Shown: positions 1 through 7,623 of the stretch, in pieces
How the letters are laid out: each line of letters starts with the position of its first letter
How positions within the stretch are numbered: the stretch's first letter is position 1
NCBI GenBank assembly: GCA_024103495.1
Contig: JAGFIQ010000030.1
Span: 1 to 64,000, forward strand
Reading direction: 5' to 3'
DNA from: Aridibacter famidurans
GTDB lineage: Bacteria; Acidobacteriota; Blastocatellia; Pyrinomonadales; Pyrinomonadaceae
DNA length: 64,000 nucleotides
Notes under the pieces: model-generated
The model's input: only the letters and a program-made list of their open reading frames with translations
Database searches by the model: none
What the model was told of the DNA's origin: nothing
Program-made: the position numbers and the translations under genes

Positions 1-1
1 A

Positions 2-787
2 TTCACGATGTCCAAGGAACCGGTGGAAGACTGGTTCTTCGCGCCGAAGGTTCCTTCGATACGTGGCTCCTTCCCGCCCGTCCCGACGATCTCCGGAGAT
101 CGCGTCTTCGAGGATTCGACCGAAGTGACGATCTCCGCGCCGGAGGAGGGATTCAACATTGTGTACTCCGTTACAAGCGGCGAAGACAAGCCCGGCGAGC
201 CGACGAAGCTGTACAAAGGCCCGTTCACCGTCTCGGAAACAAGCATCGTCAGGGCGATAACGGTCGGCGTGAACGGAAGTCAAAGCCTGACCGCCGAATC
301 GAAGCTCCACAAGATGCCGCACGACTGGGACGTCCGGATCAGCTCGAAATACTCGAACCAGTACACCGGCGGAGGCCCGAAGGGACTTATCGACGGCCTT
401 CGAGGGACGACGAATTTCGCCTCCGGAGAATGGCAGGGTTACCAGGGACAGGACTTCGAGGCGGTCATCGACCTGAAGCGCCCGATAAAGATCTCGAAGG
501 TCGGGGGCGGCTTCCTGCAGGTCGCGAGAAGCTGGATCTGGATGCCCCGGTCCGCTGCGTTCGAGGTGTCGGACGATGGCAAGAACTGGCGGAAGGTGGC
601 TGACATCGAGACTGACTTCCCCGAACGCGAGATGGAGCACACGATCCGGGATTACGTAAAAACTATTGATCCGGTGACGGCGAGATACGTCCGAGTGAAG
701 GCGGTGAATTTCGGAAAGATCCCCGCCTGGCATCCGGGAGCCGGTTTCGACGCGTATATCTTTGTGGACGAGATCATAATTGAGTAA
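2..787 (+). CDS. C-terminal part of a secreted glycosidase-like protein (GH20 hexosaminidase-type tail), 5' end outside window
   Basis: The frame is open to the left edge, so the ATG at 8 is probably internal and only the last ~260 residues are visible. Residues ~30-95 look like the small beta-sandwich found at the C-terminus of chitobiases/hexosaminidases (a YSV..GEDKP..PTKLYKGPF pattern). Residues ~105-259 look like an F5/8 type C (discoidin) carbohydrate-binding domain, with the typical FEVSDDGKNW and ARYVRVKA motifs. This domain order is common behind a GH20 catalytic domain, which would remove terminal N-acetylhexosamines outside the cell. The catalytic domain is not in the window, so the enzyme class is inferred; another secreted glycosidase with the same tail is possible. 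Confidence 0.55.
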   Translation, partial: FTMSKEPVEDWFFAPKVPSIRGSFPPVPTISGDRVFEDSTEVTISAPEEGFNIVYSVTSGEDKPGEPTKLYKGPFTVSETSIVRAITVGVNGSQSLTAESKLHKMPHDWDVRISSKYSNQYTGGGPKGLIDGLRGTTNFASGEWQGYQGQDFEAVIDLKRPIKISKVGGGFLQVARSWIWMPRSAAFEVSDDGKNWRKVADIETDFPEREMEHTIRDYVKTIDPVTARYVRVKAVNFGKIPAWHPGAGFDAYIFVDEIIIE

Positions 788-803
788 AACTCGAAGAACC
801 TCG

Positions 804-880
804 AACCACGAAGGGACACGAATAGGCACGAAGAAGCAGCACGTTTGGACTTCGTGTGCCTTCGTGAAGATTCGTGGTTG
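804..880. repeat. Palindromic repeat of the CCACGAAG family
   Basis: The left arm reads ACCACGAAGGGACACGAATA followed by GGCACGAAG; the right arm is its approximate reverse complement (CTTCGTGTGCCTTCGTGA then GATTCGTGGTT). It fills most of the gap between the glycosidase tail and the serine hydrolase. Relatives: a full copy at 50888-50973 and a single arm near 43603-43632. Confidence 0.8.
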
Positions 881-935
881 AGACCCGCTTGATGCGCACG
901 GCAAGATCACGATGCCGGTGGAGCGACGAATCGGA

Positions 936-2489
936 ATGATGAGAATAAAACTACTACTGACATTAACAACAATCCTGGCCTTCCTCCCGTTTGCGGTCTC
1001 CGCCCAGACGCTGGAGCAGAAGATCGCCGCGATCGACGCGTATGCCGAGCAGGCGCGGAAAGACTGGAACGTGCCGGGGATGGCCGTCGCTATCGTGAAG
1101 GACGACAAGGTCGTGCTCGCGAAAGGCTACGGTGTGCTCAAACTCGGCGAGGATGCGAAGGTCGACAAAGACACTCTTTTCGCCATCGCTTCGAACTCGA
1201 AAGCGTTCACGACCGCCGCTATCGCGATCCTGATCGACGAGAAGAAGATCGGCAGCTGGGACGACAAGGTCTCGAAATACCTGCCGGAGTTCAGGCTATA
1301 CGCGCCGTACGTCACCGAAGACCTCACGATTCGCGACCTCGTCTCGCATCGGGTCGGGCTCGACACGTTCAGCGGAGACCTGCTCTGGTACGAGACGACA
1401 TATTCGACGGACGAGATCCTAAGAAGGCTCAGCCATCTGAAACCGACGCGCGGATTCCGGTCGGGTTTCGGATACCAGAACCTTATGTTCGCGGCGGCGG
1501 GCAAGGTCATCGAGCGCGTCTCCGGCAAGAGCTGGGGCGAGTTCGTGACGGAGAAGATCCTTCGGCCTCTCGAGATGAACCGGACGACGACCACCGTCCG
1601 CGACGTGAAGGACAATGCCGCGTGGCCGCACAACGAATCGCAGGGCAAGGGACTGAGGGTCCTTCACCGAGGGAACGTCGACGGTGCCGCTCCCGCCGCA
1701 GCGTTGAACTCGTCGGTCAGCGACGTCGCGAACTGGCTCAGAATGCAGCTCGCGGACGGAAAGTTCGAAGGCAGGCAGATCGTGAGCGAGGCGCAGATCT
1801 GGGAGATGCAGCAGCCGGCGGTCGTCCTTCCGATCAGCCGACGCGGGGCGCAGAACCTTCCCTCGAGGCATTTCAACACGTACGGGCTGGGCTGGAACGT
1901 CTGGGATTACAACGGCCGGAAGGTCGTTTCGCACGGAGGAGGCCTCGACGGAATGATCTCGCGCACGGCGATGATGCCGGAAGAAACCCTGGGCCTCGTC
2001 GTGCTGACGAACAGCGAGAACGGCGTACCTACAGTGTTGCAGTTCAAGATTTTCGACATCTTCACGAACGCTCCGGACCGCGACTGGAACTCCGAGATGC
2101 TCTCCGGATTCAAGAGCGGCAAAGAAGCCGCAGCCGCGGAAGAGAAGAAGCTGGAAGAATCGAGAAAGCAGGGCACGAAGCCGAGCCTTTCTCTTGAGGG
2201 CTACGCGGGAACCTACGTCGACAAGATGTACGGCGATGCGGAGGTCTCCGTCGAAGGCGGAAAGCTCGTGCTGAGGCTGAAGCCGGCGCCGAACTTCGTC
2301 GCCGATCTGGAGCACTGGCATCACGACACGTTCCGGATCCGTTGGCGCCCGAGCGTGGCTTACAACTTCCCGCCGGGATTCGTCGTGTTCAAGCTGGGCA
2401 AGGACGGGTCGCCGGAGGACCTTGTGATCGACCAGCCGAACAACGACTTCTGGTTCTACGAGCTGGAATTCAAGCGGAAGAAAAGCTGA
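936..2489 (+). CDS. Secreted serine hydrolase, class C beta-lactamase/PBP4-like, with C-terminal DUF3471-like domain
   Basis: Starting at the ATG at 936 gives 517 aa with a classic signal peptide (MMRIKLLLTLTTI..., cleaved near VSAQT); the upstream ATG at 912 would add eight residues before it. Residues ~25-380 form the penicillin-binding/beta-lactamase fold: SxxK is S86-N-S-K89, the YxN motif is Y180-Q-N, and the third box is H333-GG. Residues ~410-515 resemble the DUF3471 domain often found behind such hydrolases. The family covers D-aminopeptidases, esterases and peptidoglycan enzymes acting outside the cytoplasm; the exact substrate cannot be read from sequence. A single transcription unit is likely, since repeat-filled gaps lie on both sides. 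Confidence 0.88.
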   Translation: MMRIKLLLTLTTILAFLPFAVSAQTLEQKIAAIDAYAEQARKDWNVPGMAVAIVKDDKVVLAKGYGVLKLGEDAKVDKDTLFAIASNSKAFTTAAIAILIDEKKIGSWDDKVSKYLPEFRLYAPYVTEDLTIRDLVSHRVGLDTFSGDLLWYETTYSTDEILRRLSHLKPTRGFRSGFGYQNLMFAAAGKVIERVSGKSWGEFVTEKILRPLEMNRTTTTVRDVKDNAAWPHNESQGKGLRVLHRGNVDGAAPAAALNSSVSDVANWLRMQLADGKFEGRQIVSEAQIWEMQQPAVVLPISRRGAQNLPSRHFNTYGLGWNVWDYNGRKVVSHGGGLDGMISRTAMMPEETLGLVVLTNSENGVPTVLQFKIFDIFTNAPDRDWNSEMLSGFKSGKEAAAAEEKKLEESRKQGTKPSLSLEGYAGTYVDKMYGDAEVSVEGGKLVLRLKPAPNFVADLEHWHHDTFRIRWRPSVAYNFPPGFVVFKLGKDGSPEDLVIDQPNNDFWFYELEFKRKKS

Positions 2490-2957
2490 AGTGATGAGGA
2501 CTGAGGACTGATACGCGTTCCCGGCAGGCGTGTCTTCATCGCGTAGCGATGGCGTATCTTAGCCGTGGCCTTCAGGCCACGGTGTGCTCACGACCCCGTT
2601 GTTTAGTCGCGTAGCGACGTACCGTTCGGGGACGCCGCGACGCGGCTGGGAATTCGAATCGTCCCGGACGGGTATCGTGTCCGTCGTTCCGTGCGCTGAA
2701 GCGCACGGCTAAGTTACGGCGTCCCTACGGGACGGGATTCGACTCTCCACGTTTCGGATTATCTCGCTGCAGTCGGATTCGCAGATCAGAATGTTCATCT
2801 CGTAGGGATGCGAAATTCTAGCCGTGGCCTTCGGCTCTCACGATGAGCCGACCCGTCGGCCCAATCTCAAACTCGACATCCGCTTCTCTGTATGGCAGAA
2901 TCCCCAATTGCACACAATCACCGAGAGAGTTACCAGCAAGGAGTGAACCAGCAGTTA
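2490..2957. repeat. Gap filled with small hairpin repeats
   Basis: No convincing gene. The serine hydrolase stop lies in a TGA-rich stretch (TGATGAGGACTGAGGACTGA). Then come short palindromes of the type GCCGTGGCCTTCAGGCCACGG (about 2562-2582, with a partial copy near 2820), CGTGCGCTGAAGCGCACGG (about 2692-2710) and TCGCGTAGCGA. They resemble scattered REP-like units and not one terminator. Confidence 0.6.
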
Positions 2958-3293
2958 ATGGCAGAGAACGAAACAACGCAGGCCGCTGAAGAGGCCAAAG
3001 AAGAGACCAAAGCCGAAGCGACCGAAGAAACCACCGAAGCGGCGGCGGAAGAGACGGCTGAGACCGTTGAAGCTAAAGCGGAAGCGATCCACGAAACGGA
3101 AGACACCGACGAGATCTCTTATCACGCCGTTGAGAAAGAAGGCGAGATCAGCGCGATCTGGGAGATGCAGGGCAAGAAGCACATCCGTACGATCAGCGCC
3201 CGTTCGGCCGAAGGCCAGAAGATCCTGAGCCTCTTCACCAGCGAGATCCACGAGACCGACAGTCCGCCGATGGCCGGTGACGCGACGGCTTAG
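2958..3293 (+). CDS. Small acidic protein, Glu/Ala-rich N-terminus, unknown function
   Basis: 111 aa from the ATG at 2958, preceded by AAGGAG at 2938-2943 (14-nt spacing, rather long); a GTG at 2943 or the ATG at 2892 are alternative starts. Residues 1-45 are a low-complexity run of Glu, Ala, Thr and Lys, probably disordered and strongly acidic. Residues 50-100 are more ordered (EISYHAVEKEGEISAIWEM, then KKHIRTISARS). No known domain is recognised. Codon use matches the neighbours and a strong terminator follows at once, which supports a real, separately transcribed gene. Confidence 0.65.
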   Translation: MAENETTQAAEEAKEETKAEATEETTEAAAEETAETVEAKAEAIHETEDTDEISYHAVEKEGEISAIWEMQGKKHIRTISARSAEGQKILSLFTSEIHETDSPPMAGDATA

Positions 3294-3314
3294 TAGTCAC
3301 CAGGATCAAACATT

Positions 3315-3359
3315 AAAAAGGCGAAGACGAGCGGCGATTCCGCGCGTCTCCGCCTTTTG
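3315..3359. terminator. Bidirectional Rho-independent terminator
   Basis: Stem AAAGGCG-a-AGACG pairs with CGTCT-c-CGCCTTT around a short GC-rich loop, with A-tract and T-tract at the two ends. It lies between the acidic-protein gene (plus) and the convergent reductase gene (minus), so it can serve both. Confidence 0.8.
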
Positions 3360-3374
3360 TGTGTTTGCGGCGAC

Positions 3375-4418
3375 TCAGGAAGCGTCTTCCCTGCGCACGC
3401 CTTCGATCTCCAGCACCATCTCCGCGCCGTAGCAACCCGCCGGGGTCTGAAATCCCTCGCAGAACTCGCCCGAGATCATCCTTTCCGCGATCTTCAACGC
3501 CGTCAGCATCGTGAACTTGTAGCCTTCCGGACCGAACAGCCTGGCCTCAACAGACTCGCCTTCGGCGTTTGTCGCTTTTCCCCACAGGAAGGTCTTTCCT
3601 TTTTCGCGCTCTTCGAGACTGGGCCCGCCTTCCGGGATCTGCTTCTGCAGGATCGCCTGAATAGGCGATGAAGCGAGCAGCCACCCTATGTACCTGCTCA
3701 AACGGAGCATATTCAGCTGCGCCGGCGGGATCACCGTGAACACCTTTATGTTCGGGATCTTCGTCGTGTAATACGCAGTCGATACGTCGCCCCACGGTAT
3801 TGTCACCCCTTGCTTCTTCATCTCGCCGAAGTCGATCTCGCGCGTCTTCCACGCCGGCGGGACCGACTCGATCTTGCCGTCCTTTCTTATCGCGCCGCCC
3901 TTTCCGACGTTCATCGTCATCGTCGCCTGCGTTCCGTGCGAGATCCTTCCGAGCCCGTAGAACGCGAGTGTCAGATCGACCGCGTCCGGCATTGCCTCGC
4001 TGAGATGTTTCGCGAGCGAATCCGAAGGCACCACGTCGAAACCGACGCCGGGCATCACCATTATCCCGGCTTCCTTCGCGGCCTTGTCCCGCGCGGCCAT
4101 CGCCTCGAAGACGGCGATCTCGCCGGTGATGTCCAGATAATGCGTCCCGGTCCTGAGGCACGCCTCGACCATCGGCTTCGAGGTTATCGAGAACGGCCCT
4201 GCGCAATGGATCACGAACCCGACCTCGCCGAGCGCTGCGTCGAGCGCCTCGGTTTCTTCGAGCGAAAAGACACGGTACTCGAGCCCGAGTTCCTCAGCCA
4301 CGGACATCACCTTCTCGCGGCTTCTTCCCGCAAGCACAGGCGTCAGTCCTCGAGCCGCAGCTTCGCGGGCGATCAGATCGCCGGTGTATCCGTTGGCTCC
4401 GTATATAAGGAAGTTCAT
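3375..4418 (-). CDS. Saccharopine dehydrogenase-like / trans-acting enoyl reductase family protein
   Basis: 347 aa. The N-terminus holds a Rossmann nucleotide-binding motif (IYGANGYTGDLIA, residues 4-16) followed by LAGRS (~30-34) and a CAGPFS segment (~72-77). A GVGFDVVPSD motif (~125-134) is characteristic of this branch. The family includes saccharopine reductases and the trans-acting enoyl reductases of mycobacterial glycolipid synthesis, all NAD(P)-dependent and soluble or membrane-associated. Substrate unknown; lysine biosynthesis is not supported by neighbours. It lies just downstream of ywbE (1 nt between stop and start regions), so it may share the transcript of the TPR-ywbE pair. 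Confidence 0.82.
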   Translation of the reverse strand: MNFLIYGANGYTGDLIAREAAARGLTPVLAGRSREKVMSVAEELGLEYRVFSLEETEALDAALGEVGFVIHCAGPFSITSKPMVEACLRTGTHYLDITGEIAVFEAMAARDKAAKEAGIMVMPGVGFDVVPSDSLAKHLSEAMPDAVDLTLAFYGLGRISHGTQATMTMNVGKGGAIRKDGKIESVPPAWKTREIDFGEMKKQGVTIPWGDVSTAYYTTKIPNIKVFTVIPPAQLNMLRLSRYIGWLLASSPIQAILQKQIPEGGPSLEEREKGKTFLWGKATNAEGESVEARLFGPEGYKFTMLTALKIAERMISGEFCEGFQTPAGCYGAEMVLEIEGVRREDAS

Positions 4419-4419
4419 T

Positions 4420-4623
4420 TTATGCGTCCTCGATGATCCGTTTGACCCTGCCGACCGTTCCGTCTTCGAGCCGGACCTTGATCCCGTGCGGATGAAACGC
4501 GGACCTTGTCAGCAGATCGCGCACGATACCTTCCGTTTCTTCACCCGTCCTCTGATCCTGTTTCATCACTACCGCGACCTTCGATCCGGGCGTGACATTT
4601 TCCCTTCGGCGATGCGGCATCAT
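4420..4623 (-). CDS. ywbE: YwbE family small protein (DUF2196)
   Basis: 67 aa if it starts at the ATG at 4623-4621, which overlaps the stop of the upstream TPR gene in an ATGA junction; a second ATG directly after (4620-4618) sits better behind the GGAGGA at 4624-4629 and would give 66 aa. The protein matches the whole YwbE family: NVTPGSKVAVVMKQDQRTG, then TEGIV..LLT, then HPHGIKVRLEDGTVGRV. The function of the family is not known; small KOW-like beta proteins of this kind are suspected to bind RNA. The overlap suggests translational coupling with the TPR gene. Confidence 0.88.
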   Translation of the reverse strand: MMPHRRRENVTPGSKVAVVMKQDQRTGEETEGIVRDLLTRSAFHPHGIKVRLEDGTVGRVKRIIEDA

Positions 4624-5804
4624 TCCTCCGATACGATCACGAAGCGGAGGATGAACGTACGGATCTTCTCGCGGTTCTTCTCGCGGTAAGCGACGTAGTC
4701 CTCGCCGTAATGGTCCTGAGGACGTACCAGCAGGACATAGGTTTCGAGAAGCCCCAGGTCGTCGAGCCGGATCAGGTTCACCAGATTGTGATCGGGATAC
4801 TTTATCTTGCCGGCCTTCAGGTCTTTTCGAAAAGCCGCCGCGACGCTTCTCCAGGCGGCGATGTCGTCTTCGAACCTTGGAAGCGGCACGGACGAAACTG
4901 TCGGCCTCGCCGCGAGCGCTTTGGAGTATTCCCGCCAATGGACCGTTCCGTCCTCCGTTTTCAAAAGGCCGGCATCGATCTCGATCGGGCCGCCGTCCTC
5001 GTTTCCCGGCGGCACGATCTGGTACACGCCAAGATCCGTCTCCGTCGATTCCGCCCAGCGGGAGAGGCTCGACCAGCCCATGCGGCCGTACGGTTCGGCG
5101 ATGATCGCATCGACGAACTTGTCCCTCGCTTCGCTGAACTTCTCCTGGTAAAGCAGCGCGTCGCCCCAGAAACGGTGCGCCATCTCGCGGTCCGGATCGA
5201 TCGCCACCGCTTTCGCGAACCAGGGCTCGGCCTCCTTGTATTTCTTCTGAGCGTAAAAGCAGTCGCCCATAAAGAGCACCGCTTCGTAGCTTTTCGGATC
5301 CAGCTTGTGAGCTCGTTCGTACGCCTTGAACGCCGCGTCGTACTCTCCGCGGCCAAAAAACGCCTCACCCTCGCGGAGCGCCTTTTCGACCTCGGGGTTG
5401 TCGGACATGAAGTTGTCGGACCCGTCGGCATTCTCGAACTGCTCAAGCAGGTCGAGCGCGCGATCGTTCTCCGTGCCGAGCTGCTTAGCGCGCTTCAGCG
5501 CCTTGATCGCCTTCTCCTGCTCCGCCTTCCGCTCTTCCGGAGTCAGAAGCACGGTCGAATTCGTGATCAGCGCGATCCCGAACTGCGCCCAAAGCTCGGC
5601 GTCATTCGGGTAAGAAAGGATGATCCGCTCGAGGATCGGGAGTGCTTCGAGATACTTGTTTTCCTCGATCAGCCGGATGGCCTCGGCACGGTCCGGATCT
5701 TCATCATCGTCCTGCGCGACGACAGCGGAGGGGATCGAAAGGAACAACAGCAACGCGGCAAGTCCCGCCAGCGCGGTCTTCCGAAAGGTGTTTTTGAACT
5801 GCAT
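4620..5804 (-). CDS. Exported TPR-repeat protein
   Basis: 394 aa from the ATG at 5804, chosen because GGAGG lies 8 nt upstream. Residues 1-31 are a signal peptide (MQFKNTFRKTALAG..., cleaved near VVAQDDD). Residues ~35-220 contain about five tetratricopeptide repeats, including AEAIRLIEENKYLEALPILE and ARGEYDAAFKAYERAHKLDP-like units. The C-terminal ~170 residues are unassigned; they end with a segment rich in Arg/Lys. TPR proteins mediate protein-protein contacts, here probably in the periplasm. The 3' end overlaps ywbE. Confidence 0.8.
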   Translation of the reverse strand: MQFKNTFRKTALAGLAALLLFLSIPSAVVAQDDDEDPDRAEAIRLIEENKYLEALPILERIILSYPNDAELWAQFGIALITNSTVLLTPEERKAEQEKAIKALKRAKQLGTENDRALDLLEQFENADGSDNFMSDNPEVEKALREGEAFFGRGEYDAAFKAYERAHKLDPKSYEAVLFMGDCFYAQKKYKEAEPWFAKAVAIDPDREMAHRFWGDALLYQEKFSEARDKFVDAIIAEPYGRMGWSSLSRWAESTETDLGVYQIVPPGNEDGGPIEIDAGLLKTEDGTVHWREYSKALAARPTVSSVPLPRFEDDIAAWRSVAAAFRKDLKAGKIKYPDHNLVNLIRLDDLGLLETYVLLVRPQDHYGEDYVAYREKNREKIRTFILRFVIVSEE

Positions 5805-5863
5805 CGTAGGATCCTCCATCGGTAGAAACCGCGTGATATCCGCAAGTCTATGGTCAATGAGAA

Positions 5864-6577
5864 TCAGCTGTCAACGGACTCCCCGAACAGCTTCAGGCCG
5901 CGCCTTCGGGTCATTTCGAGGCGGTCAAGGAAGACGTCCCGGGGTATCTCTCGTGCACCGAGCCTCTCAAAATGCGGGGTCATCACCTGGATGTCTATCC
6001 AGTCCGATCCCCGTTCGGCGAGATGGTCGATCAGGTGGAGAAGAGCGATCTTTGAAGCGTTCGAGCGCCGGTAGAACATGCTCTCGCCGCAGAACACGCC
6101 GCCCGCATCGATGCCGTACAGGCCCCCGGCCAACTCATCTCCGTCCCAGACCTCGACGCTGTGCGCGTGGCCGAGCTCGTGAACCTTCGTGTAGGTCTCG
6201 ATGAATCCCGGAGTGATCCACGTGCCCGCGCCGTCGGCGCGAGGGACCTTTGCGCAGGCTGTGATCACCTCGCGGAACGCCTTGTCGAAGGTGCAGGTAA
6301 ATCCTGTATTCCGGTTTGCCTTCTCAAGGCTTTTCGGTACGTGGAGGTCCTCGAAATCCAGGACGGCGCGGTATTCCGGACAGAACCAGGGAAGCGGCAG
6401 GCCCGTGATGTGCCACGGGAATATGCCCTTCGCGTAAGCCTCGAGTACGTTCTCGACCGTCAGTTCGTCGCCGAACGAAACTATGTCCGAGGCGTTGAAA
6501 TAGTATTTGCCGATCTGGACCCACTCGGGGAAACCGTACCGCCTTGGATCGGGAAACGTGTTGGGGGAAGTTTTCAT
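5864..6577 (-). CDS. aat: Leucyl/phenylalanyl-tRNA--protein transferase
   Basis: 237 aa, full length for the family (about 230). It transfers Leu or Phe from aminoacyl-tRNA to N-terminal Arg or Lys of proteins, creating bacterial N-degrons. Visible family motifs are AYAKGIFPWH (~48-57), WFCPEYRAVL (~65-74), then GGLYGIDAG (~151-159) and FCGESMFYRRSNASKIAL (~161-178). The ClpS adaptor and ClpA unfoldase that read these degrons are encoded near 22-25 kb in this window. The gene ends 59 bp before the TPR gene on the same strand, so cotranscription is possible. Confidence 0.95.
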   Translation of the reverse strand: MKTSPNTFPDPRRYGFPEWVQIGKYYFNASDIVSFGDELTVENVLEAYAKGIFPWHITGLPLPWFCPEYRAVLDFEDLHVPKSLEKANRNTGFTCTFDKAFREVITACAKVPRADGAGTWITPGFIETYTKVHELGHAHSVEVWDGDELAGGLYGIDAGGVFCGESMFYRRSNASKIALLHLIDHLAERGSDWIDIQVMTPHFERLGAREIPRDVFLDRLEMTRRRGLKLFGESVDS

Positions 6578-6670
6578 TCGCCGGCGAATATTCTACCAAA
6601 TCGGGCGGAAAGAACTATGGAACCGCGGAGGGCGCAGAGGGGTTGAGCGGTGCAGATGAGGAGAGCCTCT

Positions 6671-6825
6671 GCGGCTTTGCCGCCGTGATGTGCGGAAAGG
6701 CTTGCCTTTCCGGCGGGGCCTCTTCCCTATCCTCTTTTCGCGGAGGCTCAGCCTCCGCGAAAAAAAAACAGGCGGCACTCCTCGGTAAGCCAAAGGCTTA
6801 CCGCACATCACGGCAGCGGAGCTGC
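6671..6825. repeat. Multi-hairpin palindromic element (five stems with a closing 13-bp outer stem)
   Basis: The outer arms CCGTGATGTGCGG (6683-6695) and CCGCACATCACGG (6801-6813) are perfectly complementary. Five self-complementary units lie along the element: GCGGCTTTGCCGC (6671), GGAAAGGCTTGCCTTTCC (6694), a long stem TTTTCGCGGAGGC/GCCTCCGCGAAAA (6735-6764, followed by an A run), GGTAAGCCAAAGGCTTACC (6784) and GCAGCGGAGCTGC (6813). The fold is strand-symmetric. No ORF fits. The rest of the gap 6578-6980 holds one arm of the ACCGCAGAG family near 6619 and nothing else I recognise. Confidence 0.75.
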
Positions 6826-6980
6826 GAAGAGCCGGCCCGGAATCCTAATGAGTCGGGCAGCCAACTTGGTACTAACATCGTCGACCCTTTCCGTAAGTCG
6901 TCCCTCTGGCGCCCGAATCCCATTCCCCGGAACTGATCCCGGTCGGGCGAGTCTCACCCGGTACACCGAGGAGGCCCAAT

Positions 6981-7493
6981 ATGAACATTTGTCCGAAGCC
7001 GAATTTCATCGACTATTTCCGATCCCCCTTCGTTTACATTGTCCTGGTCGCAAGCGTCGCCGCGAGTTTCGCCGTGCTGGCCTCACGGCCGATCCAGAAG
7101 TTCGAACAATATGCGATCGAGTTGGAAATAGGGAAGTTCACAAGATCCGATCCTTCACCGGCGGAACTGGAAGAGTTCGAGTTCGTCTTCTGCTGCTTCG
7201 GCGGATGCGGACCGGACCTGCTCGATGTTGCCGCCGTTCTCGGTGAGGTCTTAATGACGTTCTTGTTTCTACTGCCAGCGATAGGCGTGCTGGCATTCAT
7301 CTCGCTGTTCTACACGATTCTCCCCGGTTTCGATCCGGCTCATTATCAGGCCGCCGCCTCGATCGCCTTCATCTTTTACACCTCTTACTACTGGCTCTCG
7401 ATCGGCTATCTGATCTACAACACGCCCGGCGACTGGGGACCGTTCAGGGAGGATCTGAAGATGCTCTCGATCCTGGACGACAAAAAAAATTAA
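6981..7493 (+). CDS. Integral membrane protein of unknown function
   Basis: 170 aa with a strong Shine-Dalgarno (GAGGAGG, 6-nt spacing). Three hydrophobic segments are predicted by eye: residues ~14-35, ~90-113 and ~125-147. Between the first two lies a soluble loop with a cysteine-rich turn FCCFGGCG (~69-76) that could bind metal or form disulfides. No family recognised. The last codons run straight into a palindromic repeat that supplies the TAA stop. Confidence 0.7.
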   Translation: MNICPKPNFIDYFRSPFVYIVLVASVAASFAVLASRPIQKFEQYAIELEIGKFTRSDPSPAELEEFEFVFCCFGGCGPDLLDVAAVLGEVLMTFLFLLPAIGVLAFISLFYTILPGFDPAHYQAAASIAFIFYTSYYWLSIGYLIYNTPGDWGPFREDLKMLSILDDKKN

Positions 7494-7582
7494 CCGCAGA
7501 GAAACGGAGGCGCAAAGGGTGATTGGGGTGTTGATGTAATCGCCCCACAATCCACTCTGCGCCTCCGCGCCTTTGCGGTTCA
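7491..7582. repeat. Palindromic repeat of the ACCGCAGAG / GCAAAG family
   Basis: Left arm TTAACCGCAGAGAAACGGAG then GCGCAAAGGG; right arm CTCTGCGCCTCCGCGCCTTT then GCGGTT, approximately the reverse complement. The TAA stop of the preceding membrane protein is made by its first bases. Confidence 0.8.
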
Positions 7583-7592
7583 ATTCTTCCTC

Positions 7593-7620
7593 GATTCACG
7601 ATTCACGATTCACGATTCAC
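7593..7620. repeat. Four tandem copies of the 7-mer GATTCAC
   Basis: Perfect 7-bp tandem array that ends 3 nt from the stop codon of the MATE gene on the minus strand. Read on that strand it contains TGA in changing frames. Confidence 0.9.
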
Positions 7621-7623
7621 CAA

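Noticed and set aside
4710..5825. Long plus-strand open frame opposite the TPR gene
   Set aside because: It is an Arg/Leu-rich antisense frame without family signature; the minus frame has signal peptide, TPRs and a good Shine-Dalgarno. The same reasoning removes the frames opposite MATE (7573-9045), clpA (22553-24172), alaS (39067-40161) and others.
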